Of a DNA stretch of 64,000 nucleotides, positions 52,624-61,691 are shown piece after piece (within the stretch, counting starts at the first letter, position 1; the number at the start of each line of letters is the position of its first letter). The DNA comes from Melittangium boletus DSM 14713. Lineage in GTDB: Bacteria; Myxococcota; Myxococcia; Myxococcales; Myxococcaceae. Made by a program: the position numbers and the translations under genes. The notes under the pieces are model-generated. The model was not told where the DNA came from, did no database searches, and saw nothing but the letters and a program-made list of their open reading frames with translations. The stretch lies in the NCBI RefSeq assembly GCF_002305855.1, contig NZ_CP022163.1, forward strand, positions 434,292-498,291. The letters are read 5' to 3'.

Positions 52624-54933
52624 TCAGCGCTTGCGCCAGTTCATCACCCTCGCGAGGAACACGGTGCCAAAGACAAGCACCGTGAAGGCCGCCGTGTAGC
52701 CGAGGAAGATGAGCCAGCCGGTGGTGGTGCCTGGAATGCCCACGGACGGGCTCATGTCCTGGAACTGCGCACCGGAGAAGAAGCCACACGCGAGGCTCAC
52801 CGGCAGGAAGACGAACACCAGCAGGCCCACCATCCGGTCGAACTGGTCCCGCTTGTACTGGTCCAGCTCCGAGGCCTGGTCCTTCATGGCCTCCACCGTC
52901 TCCTGCAGACCATGCAACGAATGCCAGGCGAGGTAGCGCGCGTTGACGTCGGGGTCCTCGCTCACGCGCGTGTGCCAGAGGGAATTGGTGAAGAGCATCA
53001 CGTCGGAGCGGACACTGCGCGCGGGCCGCAGGCTCTGCCAGCGGGAGGTGCGGTAGCGCTGCTCCACCTCGGCCATGCGCCGGCTCGTCTCGAAGGCCGA
53101 GTAGCGCTGGCCCATGGTGAGCAGGAAGAGGAGGAAGTCGCGATCCGTGGCGAGCGGTCCCCGCTCCTCCTCCTCGATGAGGAATTCGAGCCGGGCGCCT
53201 CCCGTCGAGCTCAGCCAGTGCTCCGTCTCCCCGGCGGCGTCGCGCAGCACGCGCCGGCTCTCCGCCGCGGCCTCCGAGGGCAACTTCTCCAGGGTGGGCG
53301 CCGTCCCCGAGGCGAGCGCGTGGAAGAGCCCCTGCATGGAGCGCGAGTCATCCAGCATGGACGAGCGGCCACGGGAGATGCGGTAGGCGCCGTAGACGAA
53401 CCAGCGCTCGGCGCCCAGGGGCGCGAGCCAGGGCGCCAGGGCCCGGAGGGGTTCCAGGTCCCACAAGCCCCGCCCCTCGACGAGCTCCGCCTGCTCGTGC
53501 GCGAGCGCGTACAACGAGGTGGCCGTCCGCCGGGGCCGGGCCACCCACACGGCCACGAGCCGGTTGGGGTAGACGGAGACATGAACGGTGTGGCCCTCGG
53601 TGGGCTTCTCGTAGTGCAGGACGTCCGCCTCGTCCGTGGCGCCGAGGAAGGAATTGATGACCGCGGGGTGGAAGGCCACGCCCTGGGCGGACAGGTCGCA
53701 GCGGCGAAAGCCCCGGGACACCAGCTCCGCGTCCGGCGCTGGTCCCCTCCAGAGAAAGGGCCGGGCGAAGACGGTATGGGACTTCAAGACGTGGACGCGC
53801 CGGCCCACGTTGAAGCGGCTCCACAGGTGCTCCCACAGCTCGCGGCGCGACAACCTGCTGCCCGAGTAGGGCCCGGCCACCATCGTCGTGCGGCCCGTCG
53901 GGCTCGCGTAGCCATCCGAATACCAGGGGTCGGAGTAGTCGTTGGGTTGGCGCTCGAAGCGCCGCGCGCCACGCGTCCGGGGCGAGCCATCCGGCAGCCG
54001 GGGGCCCTCGAGCTCATCCAATGCCCCCGCCAGGTCCCCCAGCGTCCCCGCGCGCTCGGGTGTGATCGAGAAGGAATGCCAGGGCCGGGATTGATCCGTC
54101 CGCGAGATGTGGAGGGCCATGAAGTCGAAGCCCTGGCCGTAGTGGGTGTGGGTGGAATCGCCTCGCGCGAGCAACCGCAGGACGGTGACGTCCTGGAAGG
54201 AGGACAGGAAGAGCGCGTCCACCCGCCGGGGAGGCGCGTCCTCGTCGTCTCCGAGGGGGATGTCGAGCTGCACGCACTGGGCGCGCGACAGCTCGGCGCG
54301 GTAGAGCAGCTCGTCCGCCTTGAGCCGCCGGGAAACGGTCGCGGGAATGAGTCTGTCGGGCAGCCGCGCCAGCTCCGCGGGCAGGTGGACCGTCTCCAGC
54401 ACGCGGGCCATCAGCTCCAACACCTCGCGGGTGGGCCGAGCCGTCTCCGAGGGCCAGAGCTTCAGGGCGGCGTAGAACACCGTGCCCAGGGCGCACTCGT
54501 ATTCACCCACCGTCTCGGTATGGCCCTGCTCCCACTCGCCCACGTACTCGGTGAGTGCATCGGCCCCCTCGGGCCAGGCGCCATGCAACAGCCGGTAGAC
54601 GGCGAGCAGGGTGGCGCAGAGGACGTCGAGGGTGTGCACCAGGGGGACGCGCAGGGTGAGCGGTTCCTCGCGCAACCGGGGCGACAGGGCATCGAGCGGG
54701 TCGGCGGACAGCAGGACGGCCCCCGTGGAGGAGCGCACCGAGCGGCGCGTCCATTGCGGCAACTTCCACGACAGCATGTGGGGGTGAGCCGGCAGGGCCT
54801 CGCCGCGGGAGCCCACGCTGATGAACAACTCCCGCGTCCGGGGCTCCACCCCGGGCGCGGCCTTCTCACTGCTCCACCGGACCTGTTCCTCGTTCAGGAG
54901 GAACTCCACCAGTTGCCGCACCTTCGCATCCAT
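52624..54933 (-). CDS. Large protein with CorA-like two-helix membrane tail
   Basis: 769 aa from ATG at 54933 (MDAKVRQLVEFLLNEEQ). The first 680 residues are soluble and not recognised. A helical stretch follows (WHSLHGLQETVEAMKDQA, SELDQYKRDQFDRMVGLL). The end has two hydrophobic helices: VFVFLPVSLACGFFSGAQFQ and GWLIFLGYTAAFTVLVFGTV. The FLPxSxxxGFF stretch resembles the FLPLTFIAGIYG region before the GMN motif of CorA magnesium channels, but GMN reads GAQ. It is therefore a CorA-relative tail on an unknown sensor or transporter domain. The next upstream gene starts 20 bases away, so the two may be co-transcribed. Confidence 0.7.
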   Translation of the reverse strand: MDAKVRQLVEFLLNEEQVRWSSEKAAPGVEPRTRELFISVGSRGEALPAHPHMLSWKLPQWTRRSVRSSTGAVLLSADPLDALSPRLREEPLTLRVPLVHTLDVLCATLLAVYRLLHGAWPEGADALTEYVGEWEQGHTETVGEYECALGTVFYAALKLWPSETARPTREVLELMARVLETVHLPAELARLPDRLIPATVSRRLKADELLYRAELSRAQCVQLDIPLGDDEDAPPRRVDALFLSSFQDVTVLRLLARGDSTHTHYGQGFDFMALHISRTDQSRPWHSFSITPERAGTLGDLAGALDELEGPRLPDGSPRTRGARRFERQPNDYSDPWYSDGYASPTGRTTMVAGPYSGSRLSRRELWEHLWSRFNVGRRVHVLKSHTVFARPFLWRGPAPDAELVSRGFRRCDLSAQGVAFHPAVINSFLGATDEADVLHYEKPTEGHTVHVSVYPNRLVAVWVARPRRTATSLYALAHEQAELVEGRGLWDLEPLRALAPWLAPLGAERWFVYGAYRISRGRSSMLDDSRSMQGLFHALASGTAPTLEKLPSEAAAESRRVLRDAAGETEHWLSSTGGARLEFLIEEEERGPLATDRDFLLFLLTMGQRYSAFETSRRMAEVEQRYRTSRWQSLRPARSVRSDVMLFTNSLWHTRVSEDPDVNARYLAWHSLHGLQETVEAMKDQASELDQYKRDQFDRMVGLLVFVFLPVSLACGFFSGAQFQDMSPSVGIPGTTTGWLIFLGYTAAFTVLVFGTVFLARVMNWRKR

Positions 54934-54953
54934 GGAGCGCCTTATAGGCGCAT

Positions 54954-55529
54954 CTACCCTGGCGCGCGCGTGGGGTCGAGGCGCAACACCGACCCTTCGT
55001 CGGAGCCCACGAAGGCCTCGTCCGAGGCCTGTTGCCGCCAACGCTCCAGCGCGCGCCGCTGCTGCTCGGCTCGGTGGATGAGGACGTTGAAGTCGAAGCG
55101 GCCCAGGCGCGCGTCCCGGCTCGCCAGCCGCCGCAAGGTGCGCCACATGGACAGCCGCCCCTCGGTGCCCAGGCTGAGCGCTTCCAGCGCCACCAGGCGG
55201 CTCAGGGGCGAATAGCTCATCAGGCGGCCGTTGAACTTCAGCCGGCCCAGCTTCTCTCCCACCCAGGCCGCGCCCTGCTTGAGCACGTCCCGCTTGAGGT
55301 CCAGCGCCAGCATCACGCTCTTGAGCGTGGCGCGCTCCGCCTGGAGTTCATCCACCAGGCTCGCCAGGAATCCCCCCACGGGATGATCTTCATTCTCCGC
55401 GTGGGAACGCCGTGCCAGCTCCAGGCCCAGCACGGAGCCCATGAGATGGTCGTTCAGATAGATTCGCAGCAGGTCCAGATTCACGCCGCCCTCCTCGTGC
55501 ATGTCGGGGTCGCCGGGAAAAGTCGGCAT
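54954..55529 (-). CDS. Helical hypothetical protein
   Basis: 191 aa. It is nearly all alpha-helical by composition (NLDLLRIYLNDHLMGSVLGL, SLVDELQAERATLKSVMLAL, RLVALEALSLGTEGRLSMWR) with no signal peptide. The motif LNDHLMGSVLGLELARR plus later E/H-containing helices resembles a ferritin-like or DUF-type helical bundle, but no iron ligands can be assigned. A start at ATG 55502 (MHEEGGVNLDLL) is equally possible. Probably in one operon with the CorA-tailed gene 20 bases downstream. Confidence 0.65.
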   Translation of the reverse strand: MPTFPGDPDMHEEGGVNLDLLRIYLNDHLMGSVLGLELARRSHAENEDHPVGGFLASLVDELQAERATLKSVMLALDLKRDVLKQGAAWVGEKLGRLKFNGRLMSYSPLSRLVALEALSLGTEGRLSMWRTLRRLASRDARLGRFDFNVLIHRAEQQRRALERWRQQASDEAFVGSDEGSVLRLDPTRAPG

Positions 55530-55601
55530 GCCGGGAGTGCGGCGCAGCAGGGTCCGCCCGTGAACTCGAGGAGCAGGCGGCGGAGCGTGCTCCTCGCCGG
55601 C

Positions 55602-56045
55602 CTACTGGGCCGCGTCCGGGTAGCGGAAGGACATGGGCACCTTCACGTCCGGGTGCAGGCTCCGGGACACGGGGCAGCCATGCGCCACCTCTTCCAGCCG
55701 GGCGCGGTGCGCGGCGGAGAGGCCCGCGGGCATGTCGATCTCCAGCACCAACTCACCGATGCGCCGCGGAGGAGGCGTCATCCGCTTCTCCACCCGCGCG
55801 CGGGTCTCGCCCAGGGGGATGCCCTCCCGGGAAGCGGCCAGCGCCATCGTGGTGAGCATACACGAGGCGAGCGCCGCGCTCATGAGATCCGTGGGCGAGA
55901 AGGAGCCACCGGTGCCCCCATTGTCCTTGGGGGCCTCGGTGGTGATGTGCGTGCCGGAGGGGCCGTGTTGCAACTTGCAGTGGAATCCCGGCGCGCTCGC
56001 GACGGTCATCACGACACCGGTGGGGGCGGAAGTGGGCTGGCTCAT
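55602..56045 (-). CDS. OsmC/Ohr family peroxiredoxin
   Basis: 147 aa from ATG at 56045 (MSQPTSAPTGVVM), nine bases after GGAG; ATG at 56051 is possible. The two redox cysteines are in SAALASCMLTTMALAA and VAHGCPVSRSLHPDVKV. FSPTDLMSAAL is the typical OsmC loop. It reduces organic hydroperoxides with a dithiol partner, protecting against oxidative stress. Only one base-pair group separates it from the deoxyhypusine-synthase-like gene (stop at 56080). Confidence 0.93.
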   Translation of the reverse strand: MSQPTSAPTGVVMTVASAPGFHCKLQHGPSGTHITTEAPKDNGGTGGSFSPTDLMSAALASCMLTTMALAASREGIPLGETRARVEKRMTPPPRRIGELVLEIDMPAGLSAAHRARLEEVAHGCPVSRSLHPDVKVPMSFRYPDAAQ

Positions 56046-56079
56046 GGTCATTGGCTCCTTTGGAAATCGAGCGTGAGGA

Positions 56080-57291
56080 CTAACGCACGTAGGTCTCGTG
56101 CGCCTCCGCATCGGGCTTCGGCTCGTCGGGGCTCCAGTCGATCGTCTTGAGGAGCGACTTGTGGCGCTTCTTCACGTCCGCGTCGAGGAAGGCCACCGCC
56201 TCCTGCATCACGTCCATCAGCCGGCGCGGCTTGCGCTTCATCTTCGAGTCGCTCAGCAGCGCGTGGGTGAGCCACGGGAAGACGGCCGTGACATCGGTGT
56301 GCACGTACATGGAGCCCGCCTCCACGGCCTCGATGGAGACCTTGCCCCAGGTGTGGCCCTCGCCCGCGGGGCAGCTCGACAGCGCGCCGTTGTCCACCGG
56401 ATCCACGCAGAACTGCACGTCGATGTCGAAGCCGTCCGTGGGCACGCCCAGGATTTGATCCAGCAGCGGCTCGCCCTGCAGCGTGTAGTTCTTGGGCACG
56501 CCACCGCCGAGGATCCAGATGGCCAGCTTCTTGGAGAAGTGGTGGCGGCAGTAGTGCTGGATCGCGGACATCCAATAGACGTCGTCGTTGATGTCGATCT
56601 CGAACTTGAACTCGGCGCCGAGCATGCGCTTGAGCTTGACGGCGTTGAGGAAGATGGAGCCGTCCTGCACCGCGCCCACGAAGATGGGCACCGCGTGCTT
56701 GTAGCAGGTGGACAGGAGCGAGGGCTGCTTCACGCCGAGCTGCTTCTCGATGGCGGCGATGTTCTTGCCCAGCAGGTAGTGGAACTCCGGCGTGGTCATC
56801 TTGCGCTGGAACTCGGGGCGGCGCAGCAGCGCGGAGAAGAGCCGGTCGGTGTCCAGCAGCGCCTCTTCCCAGAAGCCCAGGTCGTAGATGCGGATGATGC
56901 GCGCCAGGCGGTACTGCAGGTCACCCGCGTTGGGGTTCACCTCGCGGATGGCGTGGCCGATGATGCGGTGGGCATCGTGGTAGAGGTTGGCGCCGGTGGT
57001 GGTGAGCGCCGAGATGATGCCCTTCTCGATGAGCGGGATGATGCAGCTCTGGTGCAGGCCGGCGGGCGTCATCGCTCCGGAGAGCGTGAGGAAGATGGAG
57101 GCGTCGACCTCCATGGAGCGGCGCATCAGCTCGAAGGCGGTGCGTTCCTGGCGGCCCACATAGGCCGAGAAGGCGTGCGCGAGGAGCTCGGCGGGAGACT
57201 CCTTGCCGGTGATGGGGCGAGGGTCCGCCTTGCGCGCCCCCGAGTAATGAGCGCGCAGGTTCTTCTTGGAGCTGGAAGGGGTCTTGGCCAT
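56080..57291 (-). CDS. Deoxyhypusine synthase-like protein
   Basis: 403 aa from ATG at 57291 (MAKTPSSSKKNLRAHYSGAR). The family body is clear: EVDASIFLTLSGAMTPAGL, ISALTTTGANLYHD (NAD-binding, TTGANL), LAIWILGGGVPKNY (LGGGxPKN) and the catalytic lysine loop HTWGKVSIEA, with the lysine near residue 317. In human enzyme this lysine (WGK) forms the enamine with the aminobutyl group of spermidine. Bacteria lack eIF5A, so the natural acceptor is unknown; homospermidine synthesis is one known activity of relatives. Its position next to osmC gives no clue. Confidence 0.9.
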   Translation of the reverse strand: MAKTPSSSKKNLRAHYSGARKADPRPITGKESPAELLAHAFSAYVGRQERTAFELMRRSMEVDASIFLTLSGAMTPAGLHQSCIIPLIEKGIISALTTTGANLYHDAHRIIGHAIREVNPNAGDLQYRLARIIRIYDLGFWEEALLDTDRLFSALLRRPEFQRKMTTPEFHYLLGKNIAAIEKQLGVKQPSLLSTCYKHAVPIFVGAVQDGSIFLNAVKLKRMLGAEFKFEIDINDDVYWMSAIQHYCRHHFSKKLAIWILGGGVPKNYTLQGEPLLDQILGVPTDGFDIDVQFCVDPVDNGALSSCPAGEGHTWGKVSIEAVEAGSMYVHTDVTAVFPWLTHALLSDSKMKRKPRRLMDVMQEAVAFLDADVKKRHKSLLKTIDWSPDEPKPDAEAHETYVR

Positions 57292-57336
57292 GGCGCGCCG
57301 ATCTACCACCCCCCATGCGCCGAGGGGAGTCCGGGT

Positions 57337-57585
57337 TTACTTGCGCTTCTTCGCCTTGCCATCCTCGGGGGTGCCCAGCAGCCGCTCGCGTACCTGCTCG
57401 GCGCTCAGGTGGCCGGTGTCCGCGACGACGCAGGAGACGAACGCCAGGTCCGCCAGGGCCCTCAGCGCCCGGGCCCGCACCGCGTCGTCATCGGAGGAGA
57501 GCGCCTCGGACGCGGCGGCCACATAGCTGCTCGCCAGGGACTCGAAGAGGTACACGCGGTTCTCGACGGTATCGTCCTTGGCCAT
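57337..57585 (-). CDS. Small hypothetical protein
   Basis: 82 aa, ATG at 57585. Helical, with a C-terminal Lys/Arg-rich tail (PEDGKAKKRK) and one cysteine pair-like segment (FVSCVVAD). It is 45 bases upstream of the deoxyhypusine-synthase-like gene on the same strand, so it may be its partner. No family recognised. Confidence 0.6.
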   Translation of the reverse strand: MAKDDTVENRVYLFESLASSYVAAASEALSSDDDAVRARALRALADLAFVSCVVADTGHLSAEQVRERLLGTPEDGKAKKRK

Positions 57586-57661
57586 GGGGCCCTCCGGGTT
57601 GCATGCTGCATCCTAGGGACGGCGGCGAGCGCCCTTCAACCCGAGCACCAGGGAGCCCACC

Positions 57662-58498
57662 GTGATTGATCTGCATTCCCACACCACCGCGAGCGATGGC
57701 CAACACTCGCCCACGGACCTGGTGGCCCTGGCGGCCCAGGCCGGGGTGACGGCGCTGGCGGTGACGGACCACGACACGGTGGAGGGCCTGGCGGAAGCCA
57801 CGGAGGCGGCGCGGGCGCGCGGCGTGGAGTTGGTGCCGGGCATCGAGCTGTCGGCGTTCGTGAACAAGCGCGAGGTGCACATCCTCGGACACTTCGTGCG
57901 GCCGGACTTCCCCGCCCTGGCGCAATACGCGGCGCGACTCCGGGTGGAGCGGGAAGAACGGATGGTGCGAATGGTGGAACGGCTCCAGGGCATGGGCTTT
58001 CCCCTCCAGATGGAGGAGGTGCGGGCGCTCGCGGGCGGCGCCCAGCTGGGCCGGCCCCACCTGGCGCGGGTGATGGTGGAGCGGCGCTGGTGCCTCGACG
58101 TGAAGCAGGCCTTCGACCGTTTCCTCGGGGCGGGAAAACCCGCCTGGGTGGAGCGTTTCAAGCTGGACGGCAAGGACGCCATCCACCTCATCCACCAGGC
58201 CGGAGGGACCGCGACCCTGGCGCATCCGGGAAGTTCGAAACTGGAGCGTTACGACATCCTGCTCCTGGCTCGCGCGGGGCTGGATGGCCTGGAGGCCCTA
58301 CACTCGGACCACAACCCGAGCGTTCAGCAGCGGTACATGAAGTTCGCCAAGGAGTTCGATCTGGTTCCCACCGGAGGCAGTGACTTCCATGGGGAGCAGG
58401 TGACACCCGGACGGCGCCCGGGGGATTCTCCCACTCCGGCGGAAAACTTCGCGCGGCTGCGCGCACGGGCCTCCAACCCGCATCCACGAACGAGCTGA
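57662..58498 (+). CDS. PHP-domain phosphoesterase (TrpH/RNase AM-like)
   Basis: 278 aa, GTG start at 57662 (MIDLHSHTTASDGQHSP). PHP metal motifs: DLHSHTTASDG (H-x-H), AVTDHDTVEG, VPGIELSA, VHILGHFV and late LAHPGSS with TGGSDFHGE. This is the pattern of YciV/TrpH 3',5'-nucleoside bisphosphate phosphatases, which also trim RNA 5' ends. The stop is two bases before the P450 start, so the two genes form one transcription unit. Confidence 0.92.
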   Translation: MIDLHSHTTASDGQHSPTDLVALAAQAGVTALAVTDHDTVEGLAEATEAARARGVELVPGIELSAFVNKREVHILGHFVRPDFPALAQYAARLRVEREERMVRMVERLQGMGFPLQMEEVRALAGGAQLGRPHLARVMVERRWCLDVKQAFDRFLGAGKPAWVERFKLDGKDAIHLIHQAGGTATLAHPGSSKLERYDILLLARAGLDGLEALHSDHNPSVQQRYMKFAKEFDLVPTGGSDFHGEQVTPGRRPGDSPTPAENFARLRARASNPHPRTS

Positions 58499-58500
58499 GC

Positions 58501-59865
58501 ATGCAATTGAATACCCCAAACGCGCTGAGGGAGCGTCTGTCACGCCCGGCCACCTATAAGGATGGAATCCCCATCCTGCCCGGCGCGCTGCCCCTGGTGG
58601 GCCACGTGCCGTTCAATCTCGGTGACACCCTCACCTTCCTGCGCGAGGCCGCCCACCAGGTGGGCCCCTTGTTCTGGATGCGCAACCTCGGCTCCGAGAC
58701 GCAGCTGGTGTGCATGGGCGAGCCGGGCTTCGAGCTGCTCAAGAACCGGGTGACCAGCAGCGAGTTCATCCGCGAGCAGGCGCCGGACTTCATCGGGGAC
58801 GCGCTCCTGTCGCGCGATGGCGCGCCGCACCGCAGCCTGCGCACGGCCATGAGCGGGCCCTTCACCCCCCGGGGACTGACCTCCAGCGGGGCCTCCGCGC
58901 TCTCCGCCGAGGTCATCGAGGCGAGCCTCGCGAAGCTGCCCTCGGGACCCTTCTCGCTGCTCGCGGAGACGCAGCGGCTGGCGCTCGACATCATCTTCCG
59001 CATCATGGGCATCGACCGCTCCGAGCTGGACGCGTTCAACCACCACTACCGGGAGTTCGTGCTCGGGGCCTTCCCCGTGAAGATCACCGTTCCCTTCGGG
59101 CCCTATTGGCGCTCCGTGCGGGGGCGGCGCTGGCTCGATGAGCGCTTCTCCCGGCTCATCGTGGCGGCACGCGGCAGAACGGACATGAAGGGCACGCTCG
59201 CGGCACTGCTGGCGGCGCGGGACGAGCAGGGGCAGGAACTCAAGGAGGTGGACCTCGTGCAGAACCTGCGGCTCGTGGCCCTCGCGGGACACGAGACCTC
59301 CGCCTCGGTGATGGCCTGGCTGGGCATCGTGCTCGCCCAGCGGCCCGACCTCTGGCGGCAGCTTCGCGAGGAGGCGGAGGCGGCGCCCGCCCTGCCCCAA
59401 TCCCCCGAGGACCTCAAGCGCCACCCCTTCGCCGAGGCGATGTTCCGCGAGGTGCTGCGGCTCTACCCACCCCTGTCGGCGACCGCTCGGCAGGCCACCG
59501 AGGACCTCACCCTGCATGGCAAGCACGTCCCCAAGGGCACCATGGTGACCGTCCCCGTGGGCGTCTACGGCTTCGATCCGGCGATCTTCCCGGACCCCGA
59601 GCGCTTCGATCCCTCGCGATGGATGGGCCGGCGGTTGCCCCCCTCCGCCATCGAGACGGCGCCCTTCGGAGGCGGCCCCCACTTCTGCCTGGGCTACCAC
59701 CTGGCGTGGATGGAGGTGGTGCAATTCGCCACGGGGTTCGCGCGGGAGCTGGCGCGCCGGGGATTGCGGCCCCGGATCGCACCGGGCTCCGCGCCCGCCA
59801 AGCTGCGCTATCTGCCCTTCGGTCAGCCGCCGAAGAAGACGCGCATCGAGCTGGTGCCGGCCTGA
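58501..59865 (+). CDS. Cytochrome P450
   Basis: 454 aa. Visible motifs: I-helix ALAGHETSASVM (A-G-x-E-T), K-helix FREVLRLYP (ExxR), and the haem loop FGGGPHFCLGYHLAWME with Cys396. PERFDPSRW precedes it. The N-terminus (LPGALPLVGHVPFN) lacks a membrane anchor, so it is soluble and oxidises a small molecule using an external ferredoxin or reductase. Coupled to the PHP gene, two bases away. The substrate is unknown; a housekeeping nuclease beside a P450 is an odd pairing. Confidence 0.95.
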   Translation: MQLNTPNALRERLSRPATYKDGIPILPGALPLVGHVPFNLGDTLTFLREAAHQVGPLFWMRNLGSETQLVCMGEPGFELLKNRVTSSEFIREQAPDFIGDALLSRDGAPHRSLRTAMSGPFTPRGLTSSGASALSAEVIEASLAKLPSGPFSLLAETQRLALDIIFRIMGIDRSELDAFNHHYREFVLGAFPVKITVPFGPYWRSVRGRRWLDERFSRLIVAARGRTDMKGTLAALLAARDEQGQELKEVDLVQNLRLVALAGHETSASVMAWLGIVLAQRPDLWRQLREEAEAAPALPQSPEDLKRHPFAEAMFREVLRLYPPLSATARQATEDLTLHGKHVPKGTMVTVPVGVYGFDPAIFPDPERFDPSRWMGRRLPPSAIETAPFGGGPHFCLGYHLAWMEVVQFATGFARELARRGLRPRIAPGSAPAKLRYLPFGQPPKKTRIELVPA

Positions 59866-59877
59866 GCGGCCGGAGCG

Positions 59878-61479
59878 TCAGCGGTCGCGCGCCACCTTGA
59901 ACTTGCTGGTGAGCACGGTGAGGCTGTCCGCCACGGTCTGCAGATCCTGCGCGATGCGGGTGGTGCGGCCCGTGGCGTCCACGCCCTGCTTCACCAGCTC
60001 CGCCACGTTGCGAGCCCCCTGCACGGCCTGCTCGCTCGACTGACGCTGCTGCCGCGTGGCGATGGTGATCTGCCGCGCGGCCTCGCTCGTGCCGCGCGCC
60101 AGCTCCACGATGCGCTGGAACACGGCCGAGGCCTGCTCGGCCACCTCCACCCCGCGGTCGCTCGTCGCCATGCCCACGCGCGCCTTGCTGGCCGCCTCGT
60201 TGCCGGAGTCCTGCACCTTCTCCACGATGCGCGCGATGTCCCGCGCCGAGGCGGACACGCTCTCGGCCAGCTTGCGCATCTCGGCGGCCACGAGCGAGAA
60301 GCCCCGGCCCACCTCGCCCGCCTTGGTGCCCTCCAGCGCCGCGTTGAGCGCCAACAGATCCGAGCGCTCCGCCACCTGATTGATGACCTGGGCGATCTTC
60401 GACACCTGCTGCAGATCCTGATTGAGGCCCACGATGGCGTCGGCCACGCCCTTGGACTCCATGCGGATGTCGTTGATGCCCGCCACCACCTGCGCCACCA
60501 CCGCCATCGCCTCGGCCACCGCCTCGTGCGTGCGCCGCGCGCTGGACTCCACCACCTCCGTGGAGCTGGAGATCTGCTCCGCGGTGCGGCTGAGCTCCTC
60601 GAAGGTGGCGGCGATCTGCTGGGCATACGCCGCCTGCTGGTTGATGACGTGCTCCTGGTCCGCCGAGGCGCCCGTGAGCCCCCGCGAGGCGCTGGACAGT
60701 TGCTCCAGACGCGTGAGCAGCTCGGACACCGTGCCGCGCAGCGTGCCCAGCATCTCGTTGAAGGAGTACGCCATCATGCGCACCTCGCCGGCGGAGGCCA
60801 CGTCCACCTCGCTCAGCGACATGTCACCCTGGGCCACCTCGCGCGCCGCCTGCGTCATGCGCGTCACCGGCTCGGCGATGGCGCGCCCGATGAAGAAGGA
60901 GATGAACAGGCCCACCACCAGCGCGCCCAGGTACACGAGGATCGTGGAGCCACGCAGGGCCGCCGCCTCCACCGACACCCGGGTCGGATCCATTCCCAGG
61001 ACATAGGTGTAGCCGCCCGGCAGGCGGCAGAACGCCACGGGAGCACCTTGCACGCGCCGGACCGCGCACTCCGGGCCCTCCCCGTCGATCCCCCTCAAGC
61101 CCCGGGGCGGATCACCCCGCTCGGTGAGCACCTCTCCCTGGGGTCCGATCACCGTCTGGAAGGACACGTCCGCCGACTGCTCCACATACGCCACGATGCG
61201 CGGCAGCAGGTTGAGCATGCGCGCTTCCATCTCCCGCGCGTTCGCCGGGGGCGCGGGGGAGAACACGTTCGACGAGGGCGCGGAGTGGCCCTGCTCGATC
61301 AACAGGGTGAGCTCGTGCGAGACGAACCCCCCCAGGGTACGTGCGCGCTCCTCGAGCTTCTGCATGCCCTGGTGCCACTGTTGCTTGGGAAAGTAGAACC
61401 CGCTGAACAGGGCGACGGCGAGGCTGGGGACCAGCACCGCGAACGCCACCTGCCAGCGAAGACTAAGCCGACCCCACAT
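59878..61479 (-). CDS. Methyl-accepting chemotaxis protein
   Basis: 533 aa from ATG at 61479 (MWGRLSLRWQVAFAVLV); GTG at 61491 or TTG at 61521 are alternatives. Layout: first transmembrane helix (VAFAVLVPSLAVALFSGFYF), periplasmic sensor of about 140 residues, second helix (STILVYLGALVVGLFISFFI), HAMP (GRAIAEPVTRMTQAAREVAQ), and the signalling tip SDLLALNAALEGTKAGEVGR. The ALNAALEGTKAG departs from the usual ALNAAIEAARAG. No tethering pentapeptide is seen at the C-terminus. Ligand unknown. Converges with the P450 gene. Confidence 0.93.
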   Translation of the reverse strand: MWGRLSLRWQVAFAVLVPSLAVALFSGFYFPKQQWHQGMQKLEERARTLGGFVSHELTLLIEQGHSAPSSNVFSPAPPANAREMEARMLNLLPRIVAYVEQSADVSFQTVIGPQGEVLTERGDPPRGLRGIDGEGPECAVRRVQGAPVAFCRLPGGYTYVLGMDPTRVSVEAAALRGSTILVYLGALVVGLFISFFIGRAIAEPVTRMTQAAREVAQGDMSLSEVDVASAGEVRMMAYSFNEMLGTLRGTVSELLTRLEQLSSASRGLTGASADQEHVINQQAAYAQQIAATFEELSRTAEQISSSTEVVESSARRTHEAVAEAMAVVAQVVAGINDIRMESKGVADAIVGLNQDLQQVSKIAQVINQVAERSDLLALNAALEGTKAGEVGRGFSLVAAEMRKLAESVSASARDIARIVEKVQDSGNEAASKARVGMATSDRGVEVAEQASAVFQRIVELARGTSEAARQITIATRQQRQSSEQAVQGARNVAELVKQGVDATGRTTRIAQDLQTVADSLTVLTSKFKVARDR

Positions 61480-61654
61480 GCCCGGCGCCACTCCTGTCTG
61501 ATCGCACGACGCGTCGGGCAAGGACCCTAGGCCCCCGGTGCTTGGAGCGTCAAACCCCTTGGCGGACGCCCCCTTGCATGGCGGGGAAGGACCACCGGGG
61601 CGGAACGAGGACTTTCCGCTGTCATGTCCGGGGGTTGGCTCCCGGGATTCCTCA

Positions 61655-61683
61655 TTGACACCTCATCCGGGTGTCCCTAGGGT
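61655..61683 (+). promoter_or_regulatory. Candidate promoter of nuoA
   Basis: TTGACA at 61655-61660 and TAGGGT at 61678-61683, with a 17-base spacer. The -35 is perfect; the -10 has three mismatches to TATAAT. The start site would be about 61690, directly before the nuoA ATG at 61692, so the transcript would be nearly leaderless. nuoA also has no clear ribosome site. Confidence 0.5.
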
Positions 61684-61691
61684 CCGCCGCG

